64,000 bases of DNA from Tretioscincus oriximinensis (GCA_022410635.1 JAJVDF010000343.1:523926-587925), one strand, 5' to 3'; positions 11,091 through 21,958 are shown, numbered from the stretch's first letter. Translations and numbers: made by a program. The notes: a model not told the origin generated them from the letters alone.

Positions 11091-11749
11091 TGAGGCTGCC
11101 TGCCCTCTATCAAAAGCACCATGGCAGCCCAAGTGTGGGAGAAGAGACTTGTTCGTGGATTTGGAACCTCGTTAAAGAGGTAAAGTTGACAGCTGGATGG
11201 GCAATGAAGAACGAAAGAGCTGCTCCTGATAAACAANATCCGTACTTCCTTCCACTGAGGCCGGTCAAGGTGTCTGTCTAACAAAGTAAGAGGTTAACTT
11301 TCTCAAAAGAAGGCCCAATGCTCATTAGCAGAAGCAGGCCAACAAGGACTACTCCTTTCAGACGTGTCCTTTCTTTGCTGTTTTCCATTACTGCACCTGC
11401 CACCAAAGCTCGTTGTCATTTCTTTTTAAAAAATAAGATAAATGGGGGACGGAGGAGAGAGGATTTCTCAGCCCGAGAAAATTGTCAAGTCTTTCCAGCA
11501 GAACACAATGATACGCGTCCCTCTTGCTGTTTCTGTAAGACCAGAGGATTTGTGGCTTTTGTTTAGAAAGAGGTTGCTTCCTTGTGAATTTCAGCTCCCC
11601 GCGATGCTTGACACAAAACACTGCCTTTGGATGCTACAGTTTCCACCAAAGGAGCCTCGGCGGGGGGGCGCATCAACCACGGAGCAACAAATCTTGTTAG
11701 TGCCATACCTAGAGATTGCCTTTGGTATCATTCAGCCTCTACATGAATG
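11091..11749. other. Intron, no gene recognised
   Basis: Overlapping frames on both strands lack domains and splice context. No repeat family recognised. Confidence 0.4.
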
Positions 11750-12160
11750 AATGACACGGTTGCTAAGATTCGGTCTTTAAATTGAGAGATCCGGTTTCGA
11801 GGACCTGTGTCAGATATGGAGAGGGGTGAGCACTGGCGTTCAACTTTAGCCAACTCAACTCTCCAAAAGAAAGTAGATTTTCAATCTACATTTCAATTAG
11901 ATAAATAAGTACCACCATTAACCTGGTGGAGAAGATAGAATAGATGTAAGCCTTTGGGTGAAAATTAATCCTGTAAACCGCTCTGAGTCTTTTTGGGTGA
12001 AAAAGGAGGCCTATAAAAATCAGATTCTTCTTCTTCTCCTCCTCCTCCTCCTTCTCAACCTTCTCCTCCTCCTCCTTCTCCTTCCCATTCCCCTCCTCCT
12101 CCTCTTTCTTAATCTTATTCTCCCTCTTCTTTCTCTTCTTCTCCTCTTCTTCCAAAAGAG
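11750..12160 (+). mobile_element. tRNA-derived SINE, older copy, with TTC/TCC tail
   Basis: GATCCGGTTTCGAGGACCTG (B-box), GGGGTGAGCACTGG, CTCTGAGTCTTTTTGGGTG, then a CTT/CTC array at 12025-12160. Confidence 0.65.
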
Positions 12161-12329
12161 GGGATGTTGGAGAGCTTCAGCCTGGCATTTTGTAGAAAAT
12201 TGCTATACACAAGTGTTTGTCATTCCTGGTACCAATGTCTAGTGATCCTGGGTGGAACCCAACATCCAAGAACAGGAAGTTGGAGTTTGGGGTTTTGAGC
12301 TTTCATAAAGTTATTTTCTGTGATTACAC
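12161..12329. other. Intron, no gene recognised
   Basis: Separates two oppositely oriented SINEs. No exon or repeat. Confidence 0.35.
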
Positions 12330-12690
12330 AATGAAGAAGGAAGAGGAGGCGGAAGGAAGCTATGAGGAAGAGGTAGGAGGAGACAGAGGTGGTAGGGAGG
12401 AGGCAGCGGTGGAAGAATATAGATTTTTATATCGCACACTTCTTACCCCAAGGTACTCAGAACAGCTTACAAGATTATTTTTTGCCCAAAGACTTATACC
12501 TATTATATCTTCCCCACCATGTTTTGGTGGTGCCCATTTATCAACTCACAAATGTCTTTGCTTTCGAACAGCCAGTTTGGCTGAAGCTGAGGCCAATAGA
12601 GGGCACTCACCTCTCTTTACTGTTGACATATTATCCTAGAACCTGATATCATTGTTGAAACACCAAGCTCTTGCCCTCCTGCACCACTTT
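12330..12690 (-). mobile_element. tRNA-derived SINE, older copy, with GGA tail
   Basis: A GAAGAAGGAAGAGGAGG-type tail at 12330-12415, then TTTTATATCGCACACTTCTT, TATATCTTCCCCACCATG and GGGCACTCACCTCTC. The head end is eroded. Confidence 0.55.
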
Positions 12691-12822
12691 GTCTCTTAAA
12701 GGACATAAGAGGAGGATAACAATAATAAGAAATCCCATAGAAGATGAGTTCCAGTCTGAATTGGGTTCTTGATCCAAGTACCTAAGAAGCCACACTCTAC
12801 TGGTGAAGTTCTTAAAGGAAAT

Positions 12823-13330
12823 CCAGTTACTGATCATAGATCTCTTTCTTGCCCATGATGGTTAGTGTCAAAAGAGAAGGTTAAGAACATAAGAACATAA
12901 GAGGAGCCCTGCTGAATCAAGCTGGAGCCCATCTAGTGCAGCATTCTGTCTCACACAGAGGCCCACCAAATGGCCAGTCCGGAACAGAAGAAAGCAAAAT
13001 CTTTACCTGTTCTCGATGTCCTGCAAAAGGCATTTCATGAATCCTGCCTGTTGCTCCATCTCAGAGGCAGCATCCAGACATCCATTCCAGTAGCTGTTTA
13101 TAACCTTGGCGTCCATGAACTTGTCTAATCCTGTCTTAAAACTATCCAAGCTGCTAGCTACCACCGCCTCTTCTGGAAGTAAATTCCAAAGGCAGTTGAC
13201 CCTCTGGGTGAAAAAAGTCTTCCCTCTTCTGCCCATCAGTTTCAAGGAATGGCCCAGGGTTGTGTGATAGAGAAAATAGTTAAAGTTGCATGGAAACCAC
13301 AAGGCCCTGGTAGACATAACAAGATGATCT
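12823..13330 (-). mobile_element. L2-like LINE 3' end plus a 61-base flank shared with 26021-26081
   Basis: The tail TTAAGAACATAAGAACATAA sits at 12881-12900, then AATCAAGCTGGAGCCC, CCAGTCCGGAACAGAAG and CTGGAAGTAAATTCC. The 61 bases before the tail (12823-12883) are nearly identical, inverted, to 26021-26081. Confidence 0.75.
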
Positions 13331-14060
13331 CCTCTTAACATAGGTGTAGCTTATATTTCCATTGTCATGTTATCTAGGTGAAAGATTTTCTAGCAGTGAA
13401 ATAATTACAGACGTTGACAGCTCAATAGAGGGAACCACCCCAGAGCATTCTGGGAGTGCAAGCTGCCCTGATTAATTTACAGAGCTTTAGGAAAAGATAA
13501 CGGAACATTAGTGATGTTTCAAAATGAAAAGGTCAGGAGGAGCTAATAGCTTGTCCAAGGCCCCAGACATTTCCAATTTAATGAAACTGTAATGAAAACA
13601 ATTCCAGAATTTGAAATGAAACCTTTGCATGTTAAATATAAAATATCTGGGGGAGAAAGGTGAAAGCAGATTGAGTCTTATTATCTGGGAGCACAGGTCA
13701 AATCTAACCCAGGGACCTTCCCTTAATAACGACACCCTTAGTGCACTGACTGGAACTCATATTGGCAAAAGATAAGCTTATTCTGCTGGGGAAAAAACTC
13801 AGATTTGTGAGTGGACAGTGGTACAATCGTTTGTTAAGATGTAAATCTCCGTAACAGATATCCTGTTGAAGAATTCCTTTCAGCCTTTCCACAACCACCA
13901 TTGTCATGTCTTCTCCAGAATGCTAGAGGCTAGATGCATTTCCTGAGATCAAACACAATTATATCCTTCGAATCAGCCCCTGTTCATAATGTACCTAGTG
14001 CTTACATTTTATCACAAGCAATCTGTGCAGCTTTTGAACAAAATTCAAGGCCTGGGTAGG
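13331..14060. other. Intron, no gene recognised
   Basis: No exon-like frame with splice sites and no familiar repeat. Confidence 0.45.
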
Positions 14061-14185
14061 TTAGGGATTTGGCCTCAGAATAGGGAGGTGTCTGGTCCTT
14101 GGATTTTGTTGGTCCTTGGATTTTGTTGGTCCTTGGATTTTGTTCCAGGATCATACAACTCTCTATTCTGAGGCCATATCCCTAA
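14061..14185. repeat. Inverted repeat enclosing three tandem 17-mers
   Basis: Arms 14061-14085 (TTAGGGATTTGGCCTCAGAA and on) and 14161-14185 are inverted repeats with two mismatches in 25. Between them GGTCCTTGGATTTTGTT occurs three times head to tail (14094-14144). Confidence 0.75.
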
Positions 14186-14186
14186 C

Positions 14187-14675
14187 ACAGGCACGGATAG
14201 CTCAGTCACTTAGGAATTCGTCTCTCGTCTGGGAGATGGGGTTTTGAAGCCCTGTGTGGGACATGGGGAGGGGTGAGCACCTTCCACTAGCCTGTAGCTC
14301 TAGCCAAACCAGCTATTCGAAAGCATGAATTGCAAGAAATTGCAACTGAATGCAAGTAGATACATGGGAACCACCAGAATCTGGTGGGGAAGAGAGAATG
14401 TGAGCCTTCGGGCAAAATATATCCTTGTAAGCCGCTTTGAGTCCCTTTGAAAGGTGAGAAACGCGGGGTATAAGAACCAAGTTCTTCTTCTTCTTCTTCT
14501 TCTTCTTCTTCTTCTTCTTCTTCTTCTTCTTCTTCTTCTTCTTCTTCTTTTCTTCTTTTCTTCTTTTCTTCTTTTCTTCTTTTCTTCTTTTCTTCTTTTC
14601 TTCTTCTTCTTCTTCTTCTTCTTCTTCTTCTTTTCTTCTTCTTCTTCTTTTTCTTCTTTTTCTTCTTTTTCTTCT
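14187..14675 (+). mobile_element. tRNA-derived SINE with long (TTC)n tail
   Basis: CAGGCACGGATAGCTCAGTC (A-box), GGGGTTTTGAAGCCCTGTG (B-box), CTTTGAGTCCCTTTGAAAGG and GGTATAAGAACC, then about 190 bases of TTC with TTTC interruptions (14481-14675). Confidence 0.85.
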
Positions 14676-15048
14676 AACTTACCCAAGCCGCACCCCTCTT
14701 GCTCAGGCCACACACACACCCAGATCACACTCCGTCCCTCTGCTTATGATCTGTCCTGCACCCAGACCCACAAAAGCAAAGATGTTTCAATACTCCCTCA
14801 TTCCCCCTTCGCCTCTCTCCTTCCTCTTTTTGTATTTCACTTCATGTTTTAACAGAATGAGGCATTATTTAGCCAGAGAAGCTTAACAGTTCCTCGGGAG
14901 CATGCCAGGTAACAAACTAAATGGTTCCTTAAGGAGTATGCCACCAGCCAGATCAAATGGTTCCACAGCAGGCATCCAGGTCCTAGGCCTTGGGTTCCCA
15001 CCCCTGCATTATAAGCTGCATCTGATGAACATTCTTCTTTCTCACACT
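14676..15048. other. Intron, no gene recognised
   Basis: Contains a short CACACACACAC run near 14708. No exon seen. Confidence 0.4.
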
Positions 15049-15051
15049 AAT

Positions 15052-15103
<52 letters not shown>

Positions 15104-15164
15104 CCACAACCACCACCACCACCACCACCACCATCACCACCATCACCATCATAGCACTTAGTTA
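15049..15164. repeat. (ATC)n(ACC)n microsatellite
   Basis: A run of ATC triplets from 15052 changes to ACC triplets near 15100. It directly precedes a reversed Sauria-type SINE, so it is probably that SINE's tail. Confidence 0.85.
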
Positions 15165-15690
15165 TAATGCCTTTTTCACCAAAGGGTGGCGCATCTAGCT
15201 TTTGTTGCTTTCTCCACAACAGACACCTTGTGAAGTAGGCGGGGCAGAGTGTATTTCCACTGGCAATCTTGTGTTCGGAGTCTGAAAATCTTGGGCATTG
15301 GGGGGTTATCACATGCACAATGCGCACACACAAAATTTGGTAACATTAGCTCTGGGGTGGGACTTGAAGTGACATAATTTGTGATGTCACTTTTCTGCTC
15401 CCCGGGGCACCCTTTCCGGAAGCAGAGGTTAGAAGCAATATTTTCAAACAGCAACTGGGGTGAGGCAAATTTTCTCATGAACTGCTGCACGAGAATTCGT
15501 ACGCCGTACAAAGGTGAATTTCCAAATGAAACGTACACAATTCGCATACATCCCAGCACTGGCTGAGAGAGTTCTAAAGACCTGTGACTCAAAGTCATCC
15601 AGTTGGCTTCATGGAGGAGTGTGGAATCCAGCCAGGAGACATCTAGATAAAAGTCCAGCACCCTAACCATTATCCCAGGCTGCTTCTTAA
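15165..15690 (-). mobile_element. Sauria-type SINE split by an unclassified insertion
   Basis: The 3' part lies at 15165-15240 (GCTTTTGTTGCTTTCTCCAC, AGTAGGCGGGGC) and the 5' part from about 15560 (GCTGAGAGAGTTCTAAAGAC, AGTCCAGCACCCTAACCATT). The 320-base insert 15241-15560 contains GTCTGAAAATCTTGGGCATT, also found near 39085. Confidence 0.6.
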
Positions 15691-16033
15691 ACTTCTAAAC
15701 TCCTGTTCCTTTTGTCATGGTACTTGTGCAACTTTGGGAACTGGAAGCTTACTTTGTAACACCTCAAATTAAGCAAAATGCAAACAGTTGTAGGAAATCA
15801 CTCTTTAGCCAAACCAGCATTCTATGCTTCTTCTGTCAAGCTTTTGTTATCTTATGCTGTGTCAACAAGAAATTTCATTTAGGGAGGGTTTGTGTAAGAT
15901 CCCCTCACTTACGACTGTGGGATGAATTACATTCCCTTCATCTCTTTATCATCATGTGAAATTGTACAAGTTTAGCTCCTGGGAGATTTACTTTTATCCT
16001 TGTTATAGGATTTTTAGCAGCCAATTTACTCAC
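15691..16033. other. SDK2 intron next to the last exon
   Basis: No further exon or repeat seen. Confidence 0.4.
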
Positions 16034-16135
16034 CTGCTTCCCCGACAAAGACTTCCACTGGGATGCTGGCTGGACTCTCCCCGACAATATTAAACGCCGT
16101 CATGACAACTTCGTAACGCTTGTATTTTTTCAACT
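16034..16135 (-). CDS. SDK2: SDK2 internal exon: last strands of the FN3 domain (probably FN3-10)
   Basis: This is a 102-base exon, phase 1 at both ends. The acceptor is TTGATTCTAG, then AGTTGAA; the donor is GAAGCAG, then GTGAGT. The translation is LKKYKRYEVVMTAFNIVGES, then PASIPVEVFVGEA, giving the tyrosine-corner strand F, strand G and the exit linker that close the domain. The junction codon C plus AG reads Gln, where I remember His in human SDK2. It is the last exon I can find in transcript order; the next FN3 domain was not seen down to position 1, so the following intron is at least 16 kb or its first exon was missed. Confidence 0.93.
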
Positions 16136-16261
16136 CTAGAATCAACAAACAACTTGGTTTCAAATCAAAACAACTTGGTTTAAAAGTCAATCTGTTCCAA
16201 ATTTATGAGCAGTTCAGGAGGAACTTGGATCAAACTAAAACAAAATACTTAAGATACAAAA

Positions 16262-16506
16262 GACAATGGTTTCCTGGCACACTACACATATTAAAACACC
16301 ATTTAATTTTCCTGCACTCTTGGACTAATTTGCTCTTCACTTTTCCGTATATTTCACTGATGCACATTCACCCAGCTGCATCTCTTTCTCCAGACATTTA
16401 CCTTCACTTAAGAGGATTAACTTCTGCATTTTAGCTCTTTTCTGAATTAGTTAATTAACATACCACATTTAAATATCCTTTGTCACCTCCTACACTCAGT
16501 TTCTTG
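16262..16506 (+). repeat. 5' part of the hairpin-core interspersed repeat
   Basis: ACAATGGTTTCCTGGCACAC, GAGGATTAACTTCTGC and CACCTCCTACACTCAGTTTC align with 7083-7230. The hairpin end is missing and a tetranucleotide array follows. Confidence 0.5.
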
Positions 16507-16800
16507 ATCCATCTATCCATCTATCCATCCATCTATCCATCTATCCATCTACCTATCTACCTACCTATCTACCTATCTATCCATCTGTCTATCAGTCCAT
16601 CTACTTATCTGTCCAACTACCTATCTGTCCCTGTCTGTCCATCTCTTTGACTGTCCCTGACGATATTAAATGCCGTCAATACAAACCCCGTCTGTCCATT
16701 TGTCTGTCTGTCCGTCTGTCTGTCTATCTGTCTATCCATCCATCTATCCATTCATATATCCATCTATCTATCCATTCATCCACCCATCCATCCAACAATC
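16507..16800. repeat. (ATCT/ATCC)n tetranucleotide array
   Basis: Imperfect CATCTATC, CTACCTAT, TGTCTGTC repeats in two blocks, separated by about 45 bases of non-repeat (16650-16690). Confidence 0.85.
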
Positions 16801-16879
16801 GAGTGATTTCAGAACTTAATGCTATTGAGGTTTATAACATGTTGTATTGAGGGGGTCTTAGATAGGTATATAATTTCAA

Positions 16880-17010
16880 TTGTCCTGCAATCGTCTATCC
16901 TATTTATTTACATTTCTATACTGCCTGATACCTCTGGGCGGCTCACAATAAAAACCAAAAAACAACAATATTGGGAAGGATGAACATTTTGTTAACCAAA
17001 GGCCAAGTAA
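16880..17010. repeat. Interspersed repeat fragment
   Basis: TTTATTTACATTTCTATACT, GGGCGGCTCACAATAAAAAC and CCAAAGGCCAAGTAAA. Same family as 33416-33690 and 34617-34770. Confidence 0.45.
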
Positions 17011-17288
17011 AATAACAATTCTGACCACATATCTGATACAGAGATTGGCACCTTTGCTTCCTTGTTTAAAGTAAACGGGCTATTGATGGAATCAGATTTA
17101 CTGCCTAAATTTTGCCAGCATCATAAATAAAGCTAATATATCACAGGAAACTGGCTTATTTATGGGGATTAAAACTTTGCCAGTGTCTACGCAAGGATAC
17201 GGGCTGCATTGCTTTGCTTTGCTGTCACAAAGGAAGTGATATATTTCCAAGACGTTCCAAGGATCCCTGCATGCCACATGCAACTTAC

Positions 17289-17348
17289 GTGTTATTTCAT
17301 ATGTTGTCAATGCAGAGCTGCTGTTCACTGTCTTGAAGCTGCTTTGGG
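17289..17348 (-). CDS. SDK2: SDK2 short internal exon: FN3 loop and strand E (probably FN3-10)
   Basis: This is a 60-base exon. The acceptor is TTCCCTACAG, then CCCAAAG; the donor is ATAACAC, then GTAAGT. It is phase 1 at both ends, so it could be skipped without a frameshift. It encodes AQSSFKTVNSS and SALTTYEIT, matching the Ser/Thr-rich SDK2 segment between AELT and the following LKKY motif. The exon-side donor base is C, not the usual G, but the intron side is a perfect GTAAGT. It stands 1.15 kb from the next exon, the shortest intron in the window. Confidence 0.92.
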
Positions 17349-17489
17349 CTGTAGGGAATAAGCAGGACAAAAAGTTGTTAAAAGGACAAAGAAAATGTCC
17401 CATTCTCATGGGGTAAAGCACAGGACATTGGAAAAGCTTTAAGCTGCATCTGGACAGATAATGAGAGGTACAAGGATGGTGAATGGTTC

Positions 17490-17878
17490 AGAAACCATGT
17501 CCTGTGAGGAGCGGTTAAAGGATCTAGGGATGTTTAGTCTGCAAAAGAGAAGACTGAGAGGAGACCAGATAGCTGCCTACGAAGGGCTGTCACAGAGCAG
17601 AGGGATCAGCCTTGTTCTCATTTACACATGGAAGGACTAAAAACAATGGAAAAAACTGCAAAGGATTAGATTTAGATTAGATATCAGAGAGTCAAGGTGA
17701 GAAACCAGTGGAACAGTTTGCCACAGGAGGCGGTGAGTTCGCCTTCACTGGAAGTCTTCAAACAGAGGCTGGACAGTCATATGTGTGGAATGGTTTAATG
17801 AATCCTGCATTAAGCAGGGCATTGGATCCGATGGCCCTGGAGGTCCCTTCCAACTCTATGATTCTATGATCTATGAAA
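17490..17878 (+). mobile_element. CR1-like LINE 3' end
   Basis: AGGAGCGGTTAAAGGATCTA, GAGAGGAGACCAGATAGC, CCAGTGGAACAGTTTGCC, GGACAGTCATATGTG, and a tail ending TATGATTCTATGATC. 5' truncated. Confidence 0.85.
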
Positions 17879-18773
17879 GCCGCACAATTTTCAGGATAAC
17901 CTGCCCAAAGGTCATTCATTGCAAGAGCTCACTCAACTTTCTCTATCACACAGAGAAAACCCCTAGACATGCAATATATAGAAACTGCTTTTATGCCTGC
18001 AAAAATGCCCATTTGGCACAGGGCAGAGGAGGGAGCTGGTGGGCAGCTACAATGCTCTTGACACTGCCAGGGGCGGGTAGGCTACTACGGTGCTCTTGGC
18101 AGTGGCAGCAGATTTGGGTCAGGCACTGGAAGCTGCCCTCTGGAGGCTACCTTCTTTGTAAGGCAGTGTATAGAAGATTGTCCTCTCTATGGAATAGTTT
18201 CCTCTCGAGGTGCGTCAGTCATCATGGTTGTATTCTTTAAGTTGTTTGAAGATACAGCTTTTTCACCTGGCCTTTGGTTGAAGTAATGTCATTTTTCTTC
18301 TCACCTTCAGATACTGTTTTTAATTTGTCAATTTTGTATTGTTGTTTTCATGTTGGATTTGACCCCAATACCAGTTTTTCAGTGCAACAGTGGAATAAGA
18401 AGTCCCTATCAAGAGCAAAAGTGCAACTAACGTGAGCTGTTTGGTCAAACTGTTTGATTCAATCGAACTTCTTGCTCTCTGAACATCTGAATGTTCAGTT
18501 CAATGCAACAGGTTGACCGAATTGCTCCTGCTTATCAATAGGGGAATTTGAATTCACTTGAATTTTTGAAGATTTGAACAATCACATGTTCAGTTCGATT
18601 AGGTTTGCACTATACCGTGGATCTGCTGGACGATCCATGATTTTAGGCTGTGTTCCGACACATACAAAAAGAATTAAAAATATATGTTGGTTCAGTACCT
18701 TAGAGTGTAATCCAGGCTGAAAAACCAAAAGTCAATTTTTTTTGTGGCAGTGATGGCAAGGGAATTTACATGG
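17879..18773. other. Intron, no gene recognised
   Basis: The 151-codon frame 17785-18240 starts inside the CR1 copy and has no domain, so it is not annotated. A GTTCAGTTCGATTAGG-type phrase is seen near 18590. Confidence 0.4.
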
Positions 18774-19035
18774 ATTATTATTTATTTATTTATTTGTACT
18801 TGTATCCTGCCCTATACCTGAAGGTCTCAGGGCGGCCAACCATAGGGCGGTGCACATAGCTTTTGTTGCTTTCTCCACAACAGACACCCTGTGGAGTAGG
18901 TGGGGCTGAGAGAGTTCAAAGAACTGCGACTGGCCCAAGGTCACCCAGATGGCTTTTGNGGAGGAGTGGAGAACTGAACCGGGAGACTACCAGGTACGAG
19001 TCCAACACTCAACCACTATACCAAACTGCCTCTCG
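18774..19035 (-). mobile_element. Sauria-type SINE, near full length
   Basis: A TTTATTTATTTATTTG tail, then CTGCCCTATACCTGAAGGTC, TTTTGTTGCTTTCTCCACAA, GCCCAAGGTCACCCAG and GAGTCCAACACTCAACCACT (reversed tRNA-like head). One N at 18959. Confidence 0.75.
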
Positions 19036-19929
19036 ATTTGAGATTAGGTGGGACTCTTGGATTATAGCAATTTTAAATTTAATGCAACTATTCTTTTTGT
19101 TAAAAAAAACCCAAGTATTGTTTATTGAGTAACCATTTGACTCTATCAAACTCAGTTACAGGAACACATGTAAGATACAAAATTAAAACCATTTATCCCC
19201 AACCCTTTTGCAAAATTTCATATTCAGTTCAAGAAAAGATTTCCTGGGTCAAGAAGCTTTAATCAAAAACTAGGGTACTAAATATGTCACCTGAGCATTT
19301 TCCCACTGAAAAAAAAATCAATTGTGTCATTAATGTTGGTGAGTGAAGGCCAAGTTTCATTCTATTATATTTTGTGATATGTAAAAAAACAAAAAACATG
19401 TTTGACTTGATGTGAACACCTGTAACTATGAATTATTCTGTTAAATTGTTCATGTTTGTGAGCAGGATTCATTCATTTGAATGAATCTGTACCTTAATAA
19501 TCTGCATTGCACTGATTGGCACTGTAAGCACTGTGAGTGCACCAACAGACCTGTCCATCAACAGAAACAGAGGTGATTGACAGGGTGCACAAGGCCCCTC
19601 CTACCAACAGGCAGACTAGGCTAAGCCACCGGGAACTATCACTACAGCCTCGTGTGATCCACTGGGGTGAGGTGGGCTGTACCAGTGGTGTCAGCCACTG
19701 TCCACTTCAAACCAATGGGTAATGCCTGGGCCAATCTTCCAAGGCCCAACAAGTCTCCCTCCAAGCCACTGGGACTGGAACCTTGTTCACCACTTTGCAT
19801 GCAAACCACTTCCACGTGGCCAGTGAAGGCAACACTCATACCCACATTTTTGTGGGTTTTTCACTAGTTTCTGAATAAAATACTTGAACAACCACTTGCT
19901 GTTTGCTTCAATTAATTTAAACATGAACT
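19036..19929. other. Intron, no gene recognised
   Basis: The 19500-19870 stretch is less AT-rich, with overlapping short frames, but has no domain or splice structure. Confidence 0.4.
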
Positions 19930-20117
19930 ACTCAAATTAGGCTGACCAGATGACCCCTTTTTTGGGGGGGTTGAAAACCTGTTTTTTCTGAGGATATTTT
20001 TTGAAAATGTTTTTGTTTTTTAACTTTTTTTCCTCAGAAAAAACCTGGAGGCACCCCCAAACCAGGTTTTCAACACACACACCCAAAAAGGGGTCATCTG
20101 GTCAGCCTAACTCAAAT
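19930..20117. mobile_element. hAT-like palindromic MITE, copy 1, with 8-bp target duplication
   Basis: The element 19938-20109 starts TAGGCTGACCAGATGACC and ends GGTCATCTGGTCAGCCTA. It is flanked on both sides by ACTCAAAT (19930-19937 and 20110-20117). Eight-base target duplications are typical of hAT transposons. The arms extend inward over about 70 bases. Confidence 0.85.
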
Positions 20118-21199
20118 GTCCCAACATGGACTGAACACTGTACCTCTGACGAAGAGTAGATAGCTGAGTGCTAAAACACACCTTGACACATAGAGGAATA
20201 ACACTAGAAATGGCATGCAACACATGAATGCATTCCTTTCAGCATTTGCAATGCAATTATTTGAGAACTCTGAAGGTGCAGTGATAATTCAGGAGCTTGG
20301 CGTAATGGCTGAGATATTTCACTTTGTACTTCCATCTCAGTAAAACCCTTAATTTGATAGAATAGGCAGGGTGGCTTTGGACTCTTGATTTACTGCTTAA
20401 GACGGAAACAGCGGAGAGCAGGGAATAATTGAGGATGGGGAAGATCAAAGCGGGATGAAAAGAGGAAGAGAAGGCCCACTGACTGACCTCATTAGAGGGA
20501 TTGCAAGTCAGTTGGCCAGTGAGCAATGAGAACTTAGCTGTTAGCTGTTTGAATGCAAATATTTAATGATTCAAGTATCTTTCTGTTTGCTTTGCTACTG
20601 AATCTAGAGGCAACGATGGGGTCTGGATGTCTTCTAAAAGAGACTCCAAGATCCCTCTTCCAGGTAGCTTCAATCTCTTGAGAGTAAAAATATAAAGTTT
20701 GGGACGCAGAGAAAAAGTAGAGGGTAAAAGATGCTTCATTTTGGTCCCTCCTTCCCTTTTCTTCTTCCTCAAACTCTTCTTTTTCCATGCAATTACAGAA
20801 AGGGAAAATTAGAGAAAGGAAGTGGGCCTTGTCGGAACGCAGACACGGTTGAATTCAAATCAGCCGCATACATTCCAAAGCAAGTAAAGATTTTGGTTCT
20901 GATGAGAGAAATGATACAAGTTTCATGTGTTTAATTGGAGTAGCCTGATCAATGAGGCACATTCGCATTATATGAAAGTAAAAATACTGTCTCCGTGAAA
21001 AACTAGAGAACACCGTATGTTGAATTGTACCAATATACTAGCATGCATTATANATGTTGTATTCAAGTTCATGGATGTAAAGTTTAATGGTTTACTGGAA
21101 AAAATATTGGCTANTTATTAAAAATAGGCCCTTCTATTCACAGATGTGGCACAATAGTTCACATGTGGTTCCAGGGCTGACAACAGTAAAACAACAACA
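20118..21199. other. Intron, no gene recognised
   Basis: Short frames on the minus strand around 20534-20788 have no domain. N at 21052 and 21114. Confidence 0.4.
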
Positions 21200-21460
21200 A
21201 AACAACAACAATAATAAAATGAAAATAAAAATACTCATTAATAAAGTGTTTTAAAAGATCCATACTCTCCCTCTCTCCCTGGAAGTACAAATGCAGAGGA
21301 AGTTGGGAGTCAAAAGACTGGGTGAAGAAGTATGTTTTTACCACGCACCAAAAGATATACAGTATATGCACCTGTTAAGCCTTTGGAGGGAGGCTGTCCC
21401 AGATTGTGGGGGCCACCACAGAGAAGGGCCTTCGACGTGCCCCTATTCCTTGCATCTCTG
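21200..21460. repeat. Fragment of unclassified interspersed repeat
   Basis: AATAATAAAATGAAAATAAA, CTCTCTCCCTGGAAGTACAA, then GGGCCACCACAGAGAAGGGC match the family near 34900-35040 and 56470. Confidence 0.45.
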
Positions 21461-21584
21461 AAAGGCAACTACCAGAAAATCTTCTCCTTGAGATCTTCTG
21501 GCAACTGTGCTAATTTTATATGTATATAAAATACAATATATGTCTATATGTCTAATTGTCCTTTAGACTGACCATTAATTAATT

Positions 21585-21958
21585 CATTTAATCTGCAAAA
21601 GAGAAGATTGAGAGGAGACCTGATAGCTGTTTACAAATATCTGAAGGGCTGTCACAGAGCAGAGGGATCAACATTGTTCTCATTGGCACATGGAAGGACT
21701 AGAAACAATGGAATGAAACTACAAGGGAGGAGATTTAGATTAAATATCAGAAAAAAAACTTTCTAACAGTCAGGGTGATAAACCAGTGGAACAGTTTGCC
21801 AAAGGGGTGGTGAGTCTGCTGTCACTGGAAGTCTTCAAACAGAGACTGGACAGTCATCTGTCTGGAATGGTTTAAGGAATCCTGCATCGAGCAGGGGGTT
21901 GGAACTCTATGATCCTGGAGGTCCCTTCTAACTCTAGGATTCTATGATTCATTCATTC
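21585..21958 (+). mobile_element. CR1-like LINE 3' end
   Basis: CTGCAAAAGAGAAGATTGAG, GAGGAGACCTGATAGC, CACAGAGCAGAGGGATCAAC, CAGTGGAACAGTTTGCCA, tail GATTCTATGATTCATTC. Confidence 0.85.

Noticed and set aside
14300..14852. Long open frames rich in Lys/Arg/Glu or Leu/Phe/Ser across TTC arrays, here and at 1081-1449, 31111-31411, 51987-52514 and 53134-53505
   Set aside because: They are translations of triplet microsatellites, open in several frames on both strands.
1..16033. Search for the downstream SDK2 exon (next FN3 domain)
   Set aside because: No candidate with acceptor, FN3 motifs and matching phase was found; a short exon could have been missed by eye.
17785..18240. 151-codon plus-strand frame
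   Set aside because: It begins in a CR1 3' end, has no recognisable domain, and is antisense to SDK2 without splice sites.
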